A stretch of 11,395 nucleotides of DNA from Sediminibacterium sp. (GTDB lineage Bacteria; Bacteroidota; Bacteroidia; Chitinophagales; Chitinophagaceae). Below, in pieces: positions 1 through 5,417 of the stretch. Below the pieces are notes generated by a model. That model saw nothing but the letters and a program-made list of their open reading frames with translations. It had not been told where the DNA came from and ran no database searches. The DNA lies in assembly GCA_017987615.1 (NCBI GenBank), contig JAGNTI010000033.1, forward strand, positions 1 to 11,395, in the 5' to 3' direction. The position numbers and the translations under genes were made by a program. Within the stretch, counting starts at the first letter, position 1, and each line of letters starts with the position of its first letter.

Positions 1-530
1 GCGAGCTTTCTTTCAATGATATCAGAATATTTTACAAGTGGCTTACTAAGCCCCATTACTAAATATGAAATGCCATAAACAATACCACCAAAATCTTTTG
101 CAAATCGAACATTGTTTTGAGTAGCTAATACCTTTGGCATGATTTCTCCAAAGAGTACGAGTAAAAAAGTAACGGCAATCACTTTGATCACAAACTCCAC
201 CCACACCGCATCAAACTGTTCAAAATTGAACATATTATCGATGAGTAAGTTTGAAATAATAATGATAGAGATATTAATAAAACTATTGGCGATTAAAAGT
301 GAGGCCAACAATATTTTAGGTTGCTCAATAAGGTCTACTATTCTTTTATAAGCAGGCTGCTGTTTTGACTTTAAAATATTGATGTCTTTGAAGGTCAAAG
401 AAAAGAAAGCAACTTCAGCGCCAGCTAGTACAAAAGATAAAAACAAGAGTACTACGAGTATAAGTACCAAAACAGTGGTGCCTTGGGGTTGAATGGCGCC
501 AAAAAACGATTGCGCAAAAAATAATCCCAT
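1..530 (-). CDS. gldE: GldE-like CNNM/DUF21 membrane protein, N-terminal part (cut by window edge)
   Basis: I translated this frame by hand: it is open from ATG at 530 to the window edge, giving 176 complete codons without a stop; the C-terminal part lies outside. It looks like the N-terminal transmembrane (CNNM/DUF21) domain of the GldE/CorC family. Hydrophobic segments lie at about residues 18-43, 73-97, 109-130 and 147-163. Family signatures are GAEVAFFSL (37-45) and GEIMPKVLA (128-136). Full-length members continue with paired CBS domains and a CorC_HlyC domain. In Bacteroidota GldE is linked to gliding motility and the type IX secretion machinery of the cell envelope; other CNNM proteins are linked to divalent-cation transport. 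It follows mutY in the same direction after 99 bp and may share its transcript. An in-frame TTG at 548 would add six residues (LDDHSV) and is a serious alternative start, because TTG starts are common here. The family call is firm; the motility role is inferred from family and neighbourhood. Confidence 0.85.
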   Translation of the reverse strand, partial: MGLFFAQSFFGAIQPQGTTVLVLILVVLLFLSFVLAGAEVAFFSLTFKDINILKSKQQPAYKRIVDLIEQPKILLASLLIANSFINISIIIISNLLIDNMFNFEQFDAVWVEFVIKVIAVTFLLVLFGEIMPKVLATQNNVRFAKDFGGIVYGISYLVMGLSKPLVKYSDIIERKL

Positions 531-572
531 TACCGAATGATCGTCCAAAGTGAGCGTAAATTTAGTACCCTA

Positions 573-580
573 CAAAAATA
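573..580 (-). promoter_or_regulatory. Possible -7 promoter element before gldE
   Basis: On the minus strand this reads TATTTTTG, a full match to the Bacteroidota -7 consensus TAnnTTTG, placed 42 bp before the gldE ATG. The best upstream TTTG is about 28 bp away rather than the usual 19-21, so the -33 half is poor. AT-rich DNA makes chance matches likely. Confidence 0.25.
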
Positions 581-629
581 CCAATAATTCAGTTACATCG
601 CACACCTGCAAACCCTCCATAAAGCAGGG

Positions 630-1694
630 CTACCAAACAAATGCTTCGCTAAAATACTGATTGATGAGCTTAGGAAAAGGAAGCGCCTTTAGTTTCGATA
701 TTTTTTGCCATTTACCCGAGGTAATACCAGCTGGCTTTTTTGTTAATGATACGCGTATAAATTGAGCCGTAATAATTTGATGGGTAAGCTGTTGTTTTAT
801 TTCAGTTGAACGGTCAAGTAACTTAATAGATGTTACGCCTAATTGTTCTTTTAAAAAAGCTTGTGTTCCGGCTTCATTCCAAGTCATTTTTTTTGCCGCA
901 TCCAACAAATAAAATTCATACAGCCCCTGCCAAATATCTTTGTGCTTTCTTTCGGAAACCCAGATTTCATCTTGTACTTGTAGCAAAAAATAATAGAATC
1001 GGCGCTCTTTTTTGATGAGCTGTTTTTCTTTAATAGGAAGTTGATTTACCTGTGCAGTAGCATGTGCTACACAGGTTTTTTGTAATGGGCATGCATTACA
1101 ATTAGGGGCCATAGGTTTACATACGGTAGCCCCAAAGTCCATGATAGCTTGATTGTAAAGGCCTGCGCGCTTTTTATCGAGCAGAGCCGCAGCGCGCGAT
1201 TCAAATATTTTTTTCCCTGCAGTTGTATCGGTAGGTATATCAATGCCTTCGTAGCGCGCAATCACTCTATACACATTTCCATCGAGTACAGCATGTGGTG
1301 CATTAAATGCAAATGATGCAATAGCAGCAGCTGTATAAGGGCCAACCCCTTTTAATGTTAAGAGTGTTTCATAATCATTTGGAAAAACACCCTTATAGTT
1401 TACAGCAATAATTTTTGCTGTAGCGAGTAGATTTCTACAACGGTTATAATAACCCAGTCCTTCCCATAATTTAAATACGGTTTGCTCTTTTGCTTTTGCT
1501 AAATCAAAAACGGTTGGGTAAGCCTGAATAAATTTATTGTAATAAGCAAGCCCTTGTTCTACACGTGTTTGTTGTAGAATTATTTCGGACAACCATATTT
1601 TATACGGGTCTTTTTCGCCCTTCCAAGGCATAACCCTGGTGTTTGTATGTGTATGCCAATGAAGGAGGGTGCTGGTAAAATTCAATTTTATCAA
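630..1694 (-). CDS. mutY: A/G-specific adenine DNA glycosylase MutY
   Basis: MutY removes adenine mispaired with 8-oxoguanine, the first step in base-excision repair of oxidative damage. The 354-residue protein has all the hallmarks. The catalytic Glu is E37 in SEIILQQTRV, the helix-hairpin-helix is LKGVGPYTAAA (114-124), the catalytic Asp is D138 in LDGNVYRV, and the [4Fe-4S] ligands are C192, C199, C202 and C208 in C-x6-C-x2-C-x5-C spacing. A C-terminal NUDIX-like domain (about 225-350) recognises 8-oxoG. The start is TTG at 1694-1692. It directly follows an in-frame stop, so it is the first possible start, and it places every key residue at the Escherichia coli MutY number. The next ATG (M22) would cut into the conserved PW(K/R) region. 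gldE follows downstream; the ssb gene often placed between them in Bacteroidota is absent. HU is divergent upstream. Confidence 0.97.
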   Translation of the reverse strand: MIKLNFTSTLLHWHTHTNTRVMPWKGEKDPYKIWLSEIILQQTRVEQGLAYYNKFIQAYPTVFDLAKAKEQTVFKLWEGLGYYNRCRNLLATAKIIAVNYKGVFPNDYETLLTLKGVGPYTAAAIASFAFNAPHAVLDGNVYRVIARYEGIDIPTDTTAGKKIFESRAAALLDKKRAGLYNQAIMDFGATVCKPMAPNCNACPLQKTCVAHATAQVNQLPIKEKQLIKKERRFYYFLLQVQDEIWVSERKHKDIWQGLYEFYLLDAAKKMTWNEAGTQAFLKEQLGVTSIKLLDRSTEIKQQLTHQIITAQFIRVSLTKKPAGITSGKWQKISKLKALPFPKLINQYFSEAFVW

Positions 1695-1705
1695 TTAAGA
1701 ATGGG

Positions 1706-1732
1706 CAAAATCAGGATTTTGAGGGCTCAAAA
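1706..1732. repeat. Two overlapping inverted repeats just upstream of mutY
   Basis: CAAAATC-AG-GATTTTG (1706-1721) and TTTTGAG-GG-CTCAAAA (1717-1732) are two perfect 7-bp inverted repeats that share the central TTTTG. Only one of the two hairpins can form at a time. They lie 12-38 bp before the mutY start, so they would be in its mRNA leader. The two-base spacers mean the innermost pair must open in RNA, leaving 6-bp stems. They may be an operator or an alternating leader structure; no function is shown. Confidence 0.5.
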
Positions 1733-1785
1733 CGCCTGTTTTTTGGTATAAAGTTAATTTTTAGGGTGTATTTAGCCATTTTTAG

Positions 1786-1816
1786 TTGGTAAAACGTATA
1801 AAAAAATTTAATTTTC
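1786..1816 (+). promoter_or_regulatory. Candidate promoter for the HU-TPR-small-protein cluster
   Basis: TTG (1786-1788), a 20-bp spacer and TAATTTTC (1809-1816) resemble the Bacteroidota -33/-7 promoter (TTTG, about 19-21 bp, TAnnTTTG) with one mismatch in the -7 box. Transcription would start near 1822, giving a leader of roughly 55 nt before HU. This is the best-spaced pair I found in the AT-rich divergent spacer, but chance matches are easy here. Confidence 0.3.
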
Positions 1817-1879
1817 TGTTAAATACGCGATTTTTTAGCTTATTTTTAGAAACATATACCCTAAATTAATTTTGATACA

Positions 1880-2164
1880 ATGAGAAAATCAGATCTCATC
1901 AACCAGATTTCAGACAAAACAGGTATTCCAAAAGTGGACGTACTCGTTACGCTTGAAACCATGTTTAAAGAGGTTAAAGAAAGTCTCTCTAACGGCCAAA
2001 ACATATATATACGTGGCTTTGGGAGCTTTATCACCAAAAAACGTGCAGCTAAAATTGGTAGAAATATCAAAAAAAATGTAGCTGTGGAAATTCCTGAACA
2101 TTATATTCCTGCCTTCAAACCAGCAAAAGAATTTGTTACAGAAGTAAAAAGCAAGCTCAAGTAA
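1880..2164 (+). CDS. HU/IHF-family DNA-binding protein
   Basis: This 94-residue nucleoid protein of the HU/IHF (Bac_DNA_binding) fold bends DNA as a dimer. The N-terminal helices (MRKSDLINQISDKTGIPK) pack into the dimer body, the signature RGFGSF is at 45-50, the DNA-binding arm spans about 52-76, and IPAFKPAKEF (76-85) closes the fold. The arm reads GRNIKKN at 60-66, so the proline that intercalates into DNA in E. coli HU (P63 of GRNP) is Ile here. From memory this is usual in Bacteroidota HU-like proteins. Length is normal. The ATG at 1880 has an A-rich upstream region and no Shine-Dalgarno. The TPR gene starts 31 bp after its stop, suggesting one transcript. Annotation as an IHF beta-like subunit would be equally acceptable. 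Confidence 0.96.
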   Translation: MRKSDLINQISDKTGIPKVDVLVTLETMFKEVKESLSNGQNIYIRGFGSFITKKRAAKIGRNIKKNVAVEIPEHYIPAFKPAKEFVTEVKSKLK

Positions 2165-2195
2165 AGCTAACTTCGCGTCCTAATTCTTTTCGAAA

Positions 2196-3044
2196 TTGAA
2201 AAAACAGCAACTACTCCTTATTGGCGGAGCCATACTCCTATTTTCCATTTTATTGTATATGGGGTCTACCGTAGCGCCTAAAAACCCGGCAGCAGCGGCA
2301 AATGGCGAAAATAAGGCTGATAATCAACATCTTGAGTTCAAAGACCTACTCCTAAAAGCAAAAGAAAAAATCAGTCCAGATCAGGCTTTACGCCTAAATA
2401 GCCTCGAAAATAGTGTGGTTAGAGGGGATGTAAAAGACCAAAAAATACATGTTTACCACCAGCTAGCCAGGTTCTGGTCAGACTCTGCAAAACTGTTTGA
2501 ACCCTATGCTTGGTACACTGGAGAAGCAGCTAAATTGGAAAATTCTGAAAAAAGCCTCACCTTTGCCGCCCAACTGTATATAGACAACCTAGTTACGGAA
2601 GGTGACCCAGCCATGCAACACTGGTTGGCAGAACAAGCAAAAGATCTTTTAGATAAAGCTTTAGTTATCAATCCAAACAACGATTCTAGTAAAATTGGTT
2701 TGGGTGCTTGCTACATATTTGGAAACATTTCAAACAATCCAATGGAGGGTATTTTACCCATCAGAAACATTGTTCAAAAAAATCCAAACAACCTATATGC
2801 TCAAATGATTTTGGCACTGGGTGGTAAAAAAAGCGGGCAGTTAGATAAAGCCATTGAGCGCTTCTTACTAATTGTAAATAAAGATCCAGAAAACCTGGAA
2901 GCTATATTTCATTTAGCAGAATGTTACGAGATGCATAATGACAAACCAAACGCAGTAAAGTGGTACACACTTGCAGCAAAAAAAGTTAAAGTGCCCGAAG
3001 CAAAAGAAGCAATCGCTAAGAGAATTGCGGAATTGAAAAAATAA
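2196..3044 (+). CDS. Membrane-anchored tetratricopeptide-repeat protein
   Basis: This 282-residue protein has no enzymatic motif. Residues 1-5 (MKKQQ) are followed by one hydrophobic segment (about 6-22), a signal anchor or uncleaved signal, so the rest probably faces the periplasm. No lipobox Cys is present. After a charged linker (about 30-75) come helical repeats; clear TPR units lie at about 166-198, 199-232 and 233-266, with ALGGKKSGQLDKAIERFLL and LAECYEMHNDKPNAVKWY matching the TPR pattern. TPRs mount protein-protein contacts; the partner is unknown. The start must be TTG at 2196, because an in-frame stop lies at 2181 and no ATG or GTG intervenes. In other Bacteroidota, as I recall, a similar TPR gene sits between HU and the RNase G gene, so the association looks conserved. 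A specific function cannot be given. Confidence 0.9.
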   Translation: MKKQQLLLIGGAILLFSILLYMGSTVAPKNPAAAANGENKADNQHLEFKDLLLKAKEKISPDQALRLNSLENSVVRGDVKDQKIHVYHQLARFWSDSAKLFEPYAWYTGEAAKLENSEKSLTFAAQLYIDNLVTEGDPAMQHWLAEQAKDLLDKALVINPNNDSSKIGLGACYIFGNISNNPMEGILPIRNIVQKNPNNLYAQMILALGGKKSGQLDKAIERFLLIVNKDPENLEAIFHLAECYEMHNDKPNAVKWYTLAAKKVKVPEAKEAIAKRIAELKK

Positions 3045-3075
3045 ATTATTATTAACAAATAAAATTACTCAGTGT

Positions 3076-3171
3076 ATGCCTTGTGGTAAGAAGAGAAAGC
3101 GTCATAAAATTGCGACACACAAACGTAAGAAACGCCTAAGAAAGAATCGTCATAAGAAGAAGAACAAGTAA
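3076..3171 (+). CDS. 31-residue highly basic protein, bS22/mS38 (AURKAIP1/COX24)-like
   Basis: This small ORF runs from ATG 3076 to TAA 3171. Twenty-one of its 31 residues are Lys, Arg or His; it starts MPCGKKRKRHKIATHKRKKR and ends in LRKNR followed by a Lys-rich tail. The pattern KKRKR...HKRKKRLRKNR resembles the AURKAIP1/COX24 C-terminal domain, found in mitochondrial ribosomal protein mS38 and in mycobacterial bS22, where the peptide lies buried in rRNA of the small subunit. That resemblance is from memory, not a search. It lies 31 bp after the TPR gene and 25 bp before a strong hairpin terminator, so it closes that transcript. Its length and lack of any hydrophobic core make a ribosome-embedded or RNA-coating peptide the natural reading. 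It is easily missed by gene callers. Confidence 0.8.
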   Translation: MPCGKKRKRHKIATHKRKKRLRKNRHKKKNK

Positions 3172-3196
3172 TTGTTTATTCTTTACTGACTTATAC

Positions 3197-3229
3197 AAAC
3201 ACGCCCTATCTAATCCATAGGGCGTGTTT
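3197..3229 (+). terminator. Strong hairpin terminator after the small basic protein gene
   Basis: AAACACGCCCTAT (3197-3209) pairs perfectly with ATAGGGCGTGTTT (3217-3229) around a 7-base loop, CTAATCC. The 13-bp stem ends in TTT on the plus strand and begins with AAA, so it could stop transcription from either side. It separates the HU-TPR-small-protein cluster from rng. Confidence 0.88.
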
Positions 3230-3245
3230 AACACTTATCTGTATC

Positions 3246-3300
3246 TAGCCCCTTATTTCCTTTTCTGCAACTTTTCCTATTTCCTTCCTTGATAGGGCTA
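3246..3300. repeat. Inverted repeat around a pyrimidine-rich tract upstream of rng
   Basis: TAGCCC (3246-3251) plus TAT (3254-3256) can pair with ATA (3292-3294) plus GGGCTA (3295-3300), a 9-bp stem with a 2-base bulge. The 35 bases between are almost all C and T. The right arm touches the proposed -33 box of rng. It may be a protein-binding site or chance. Confidence 0.35.
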
Positions 3301-3320
3301 TGATTGTTAAGATATGGTTG
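3289..3320 (+). promoter_or_regulatory. Candidate rng promoter
   Basis: TTG (3289-3291), a 21-bp spacer and TATGGTTG (3313-3320) fit the Bacteroidota -33/-7 pattern with one mismatch in TAnnTTTG. The site is downstream of the terminator at 3197-3229 and would start RNA near 3327, giving a leader of about 47 nt that begins just before the hairpin at 3329-3348. Confidence 0.35.
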
Positions 3321-3328
3321 TATGCATA

Positions 3329-3348
3329 CACCGCCCAAAGGGCAGGTG
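3329..3348 (+). promoter_or_regulatory. Stem-loop in the rng leader
   Basis: CACCGCCC pairs with GGGC-A-GGTG around an AAA loop: an 8-bp GC-rich stem with one bulged A. It ends 25 bp before the rng start and is followed by ATTTTG. It could shield the leader, serve as an autoregulatory RNase G target (E. coli rne is autoregulated through its 5' leader), or act as a weak attenuator. The pairing is visible; the role is inferred. Confidence 0.45.
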
Positions 3349-3373
3349 ATTTTGTATTTAAAAGTTGCTCATT

Positions 3374-4924
3374 TTGAACAAAGAACTTATTATAAATGCT
3401 ACACCCACGGGTGTGGAAATTGCTTTGCTAGAAGACAAGAAACTAGTAGAGCTGCACAACGAAAATACCGATGCAAATTTTGCAGTAGGTGACCTTTACC
3501 TTGGTAAAGTAAAAAAATTAATTCCCGGACTTAATGCTGCATTTGTAGACGTTGGTTTTGAGAAGGATGCATTTTTACATTATTCTGATTTAAGCCCTTA
3601 CGCAAAGTCCATTATAAAGTATACGCAAGCCGCCATGTTAGATAAAAGCGAACATGGATTTGATTTTGCGCGCTTTCAATCAGAACCAGAAATAATCAAA
3701 ACAGGAAAAATTAACGAAGTATTAAATGGCAAGCCAAACGTACTCGTTCAAATTTTAAAAGAACCTATTGCTGCAAAAGGACCTCGTTTAAGTTGTGAAC
3801 TTTCTTTACCAGGAAGATTTGTTGTGGTTACACCTTTCAATGAAATTGTAGCGGTCTCTAAAAAAATTCATTCTTCTGAAGAAAGAAAAAGATTACACAA
3901 AATTGTAGAAGCCATTAGGCCTAAAAATTTTGGTGTGATTGTGCGTACTGCTGCAGAAGGTAAATCCACTGCAGAATTACACCAAGACATGTTATCACTA
4001 GTTGAAACATGGAAAACCATACAAGCCAATTTAAAAGGGGCTGTAGCGCCCGTTCGCATCTTAAGTGAAGAAACAAAAACAACAAGTATCTTAAGGGATT
4101 TGCTAAGCGCCGATTTTAATAGAATTGTTGTAAACGATAAAGCACTGCACGAAGTAACGCAGCGTTATATTCAGCGCATTGCGCCAGATAAAACAGATAT
4201 CGTAACACAATACAGAGATGGTCTTCCCATTTTTGATCATTTTGGTGTTACCAAACAAGTGAAAGCTTCATTTGGCAAAACCGTTAACCTTCCAAGTGGT
4301 GCGTATTTAATTATTGAGCACACCGAAGCGCTGCATGTTATTGATGTAAATAGTGGTTATAAGAGTGTGAGCAATAGCCAAGAAGAAAATGCATTAGAAA
4401 CAAATTTAGAAGCTGCAGAAGAAATTTCTAGACAATTACGACTCAGAGATATTGGTGGTATTATTGTAATTGATTTTATTGACATGAAACTTCCTGACAA
4501 TAAAAGAAAAGTGCAAGAGGCCATGGATACTTTTATGAAGGCAGATCGTGCAAAACATTCCGTACTTCCTATTTCTAAATTTGGTCTCTTACAAGTAACG
4601 CGTCAAAGAATGCGTCCAGAAGTAAATATCAATACTTCTGAAAATTGTACGGCTTGTAATGGAAGTGGAAAAATGACCTCTGCACTACTATTAGAAGATG
4701 AAATTGAAAATAAGCTGGTTTATTTGGCCTCTCATGCCCATAAAAAGCTCCAATTGGTGGTTCACCCCATTATTGCGGCTTATTTAACCAAGGGGATATT
4801 TAGCAACAAACTGAGCAAACTCCGTAAAAAGCATGGGGTGAAGCTCGGTTTAGCGGAAAATACCAACTACCACCTAACCGAATTCAGGTTTTTTGACGCT
4901 CAGGAGGAAGAAATTAAGTTCTAG
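3374..4924 (+). CDS. rng: Ribonuclease G/E family endoribonuclease
   Basis: RNase E/G enzymes cut single-stranded RNA in mRNA turnover and rRNA/tRNA maturation, in the cytoplasm, with a preference for 5'-monophosphorylated ends. From the TTG at 3374 the protein has 516 residues. The N-terminus (MNKELIINAT) matches the usual start of Bacteroidota members; an in-frame TTG at 3365 would add only MLI. An S1 RNA-binding domain lies at about 38-130 (VGDLYLGKVKKLIPGLNAAFVDVG). The DNase I-like catalytic part carries the Mg2+-binding Asp residues D324 (HVIDVNSG) and D367 (IVIDFIDM), separated by the conserved LEAAEEISRQLRLRDIGG block. The zinc-link CTAC is at C425/C428. It lacks the long disordered scaffold tail of E. 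coli RNase E, so RNase G is the better name. It stands between two terminators and is probably transcribed alone. Confidence 0.95.
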   Translation: MNKELIINATPTGVEIALLEDKKLVELHNENTDANFAVGDLYLGKVKKLIPGLNAAFVDVGFEKDAFLHYSDLSPYAKSIIKYTQAAMLDKSEHGFDFARFQSEPEIIKTGKINEVLNGKPNVLVQILKEPIAAKGPRLSCELSLPGRFVVVTPFNEIVAVSKKIHSSEERKRLHKIVEAIRPKNFGVIVRTAAEGKSTAELHQDMLSLVETWKTIQANLKGAVAPVRILSEETKTTSILRDLLSADFNRIVVNDKALHEVTQRYIQRIAPDKTDIVTQYRDGLPIFDHFGVTKQVKASFGKTVNLPSGAYLIIEHTEALHVIDVNSGYKSVSNSQEENALETNLEAAEEISRQLRLRDIGGIIVIDFIDMKLPDNKRKVQEAMDTFMKADRAKHSVLPISKFGLLQVTRQRMRPEVNINTSENCTACNGSGKMTSALLLEDEIENKLVYLASHAHKKLQLVVHPIIAAYLTKGIFSNKLSKLRKKHGVKLGLAENTNYHLTEFRFFDAQEEEIKF

Positions 4925-5011
4925 ATCGAGGACTAATAAAAATATTTTTTGATATTAATATAATTAATAATACGAATTATTTTTCCCACCTTAAGCGTAA
5001 AGAACAAAATT

Positions 5012-5037
5012 AAAAAGGCCAATTTGGCCTTTTTTTT
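5012..5037 (+). terminator. rng intrinsic terminator
   Basis: AAAAAGGCCA (5012-5021), loop ATT and TGGCCTTTTT (5025-5034) form a 10-bp stem followed by further T residues to 5037, a classic intrinsic terminator about 90 bp after the rng stop. The A-run on the left means it could also stop transcripts coming from the right. Confidence 0.9.
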
Positions 5038-5073
5038 ATCCAAAAACGGGCAAAAAATACCCCAAAAACACCC

Positions 5074-5163
5074 TCCGTCAAACTGTCGGACCGGACCTGG
5101 CCTAAATGTCAGGCTCAGGGTCTTATTACGAAGGAAATCGTAGATTAAATTTCCCGTAAATCT
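5074..5163. other. Run of small stem-loops, possible structured RNA
   Basis: Four short pairings follow one another: TCCG/CGGA (5074-5090); GAC-CTG-CCT with AGG-CAG-GTC (5094-5122, small bulges, loop AAATGTC); TACGA/TCGTA (5127-5142); and AGATT/AATCT (5142-5163). The stretch is richer in G and C than the DNA around it. I matched it to no known RNA family, and found no convincing promoter on either strand, so it is only a candidate. Confidence 0.25.
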
Positions 5164-5173
5164 TAAAAAATAT

Positions 5174-5203
5174 TTTGCCATCTGCCCCATTATTGTACCT
5201 TAG
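5174..5203 (+). promoter_or_regulatory. Candidate Bacteroidota promoter in the rng-radA gap
   Basis: TTTG (5174-5177), an 18-bp spacer and TACCTTAG (5196-5203) match the -33/-7 pattern with one mismatch (consensus TAnnTTTG; TACCTTTG is a common form). Transcription would begin near 5210. No coding region starts for 200 bp, and a terminator-like hairpin lies only about 25 bp beyond the expected start. Confidence 0.45.
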
Positions 5204-5207
5204 CAGT

Positions 5208-5262
5208 AGAATTTAATGGGTTAGTAAGTAATAAGGGCCAGTAGCAATGCTGGCCCTTTTAC
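5208..5262 (+). ncRNA. Candidate short RNA or attenuated radA leader
   Basis: The interval from the start expected for the promoter at 5174-5203 to the T-run after the hairpin at 5233-5258 would give an RNA of about 50-55 nt: a short A/G-rich 5' part followed by a terminator hairpin. There is no ORF in it. It could be an independent small RNA or a leader in which read-through controls radA. Ends are inferred. Confidence 0.3.
5233..5260 (+). terminator. Terminator-like hairpin in the rng-radA gap
   Basis: AAGGGCCAG (5233-5241) pairs perfectly with CTGGCCCTT (5250-5258) around TAGCAATG, followed by TT. It lies about 200 bp past the rng terminator, so it is unlikely to serve rng. It fits the end of a short transcript from the promoter candidate just upstream. 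Confidence 0.7.
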
Positions 5263-5417
5263 ATGCCTACTACCACTGCGTTTCAGCAGATTTGCCTCCA
5301 TTTTTTTACACGCATTTTTACTCCTATATACTTGTATTTTCCTCCTTTTTTTACAATACGAACATTGGTTAATTTTTCATTCACGCGATTCTAATTTTTC
5401 TGAAATATCTTTATGCA

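Larger units (their letters stand above)
4925..5417. other. 490-bp gene-free stretch between rng and radA
   Basis: No credible protein gene was found here. In order it holds an AT-rich palindrome just after rng (TATTAAT-ATA-ATTAATA, near 4951-4968), the rng terminator, a less AT-rich run of small stem-loops (5074-5163), a possible promoter (5174-5203), a second terminator-like hairpin (5233-5260), and about 155 bp of pyrimidine-rich DNA before radA in which I saw no clear promoter. Confidence 0.6.

Noticed and set aside
129..136. TACCTTTG promoter-like box on the plus strand
   Set aside because: It lies inside gldE coding sequence on the opposite strand; the upstream TTTG is at the wrong distance and nothing downstream would be expressed.
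139..351. 70-codon plus-strand frame inside gldE
   Set aside because: It is antisense to a clear membrane-protein gene with family motifs and has no recognisable features.
1867..1874. TAATTTTG, a full match to the -7 promoter consensus before HU
   Set aside because: It ends 5 bp before the HU ATG, which would give a nearly leaderless RNA, and no TTG lies at -33 spacing.
4933..5190. 85-codon minus-strand frame between rng and radA
   Set aside because: It runs straight through the rng terminator and an AT-rich stretch, its composition is aromatic/Lys/Ile-rich without a domain, and it resembles no family I know.
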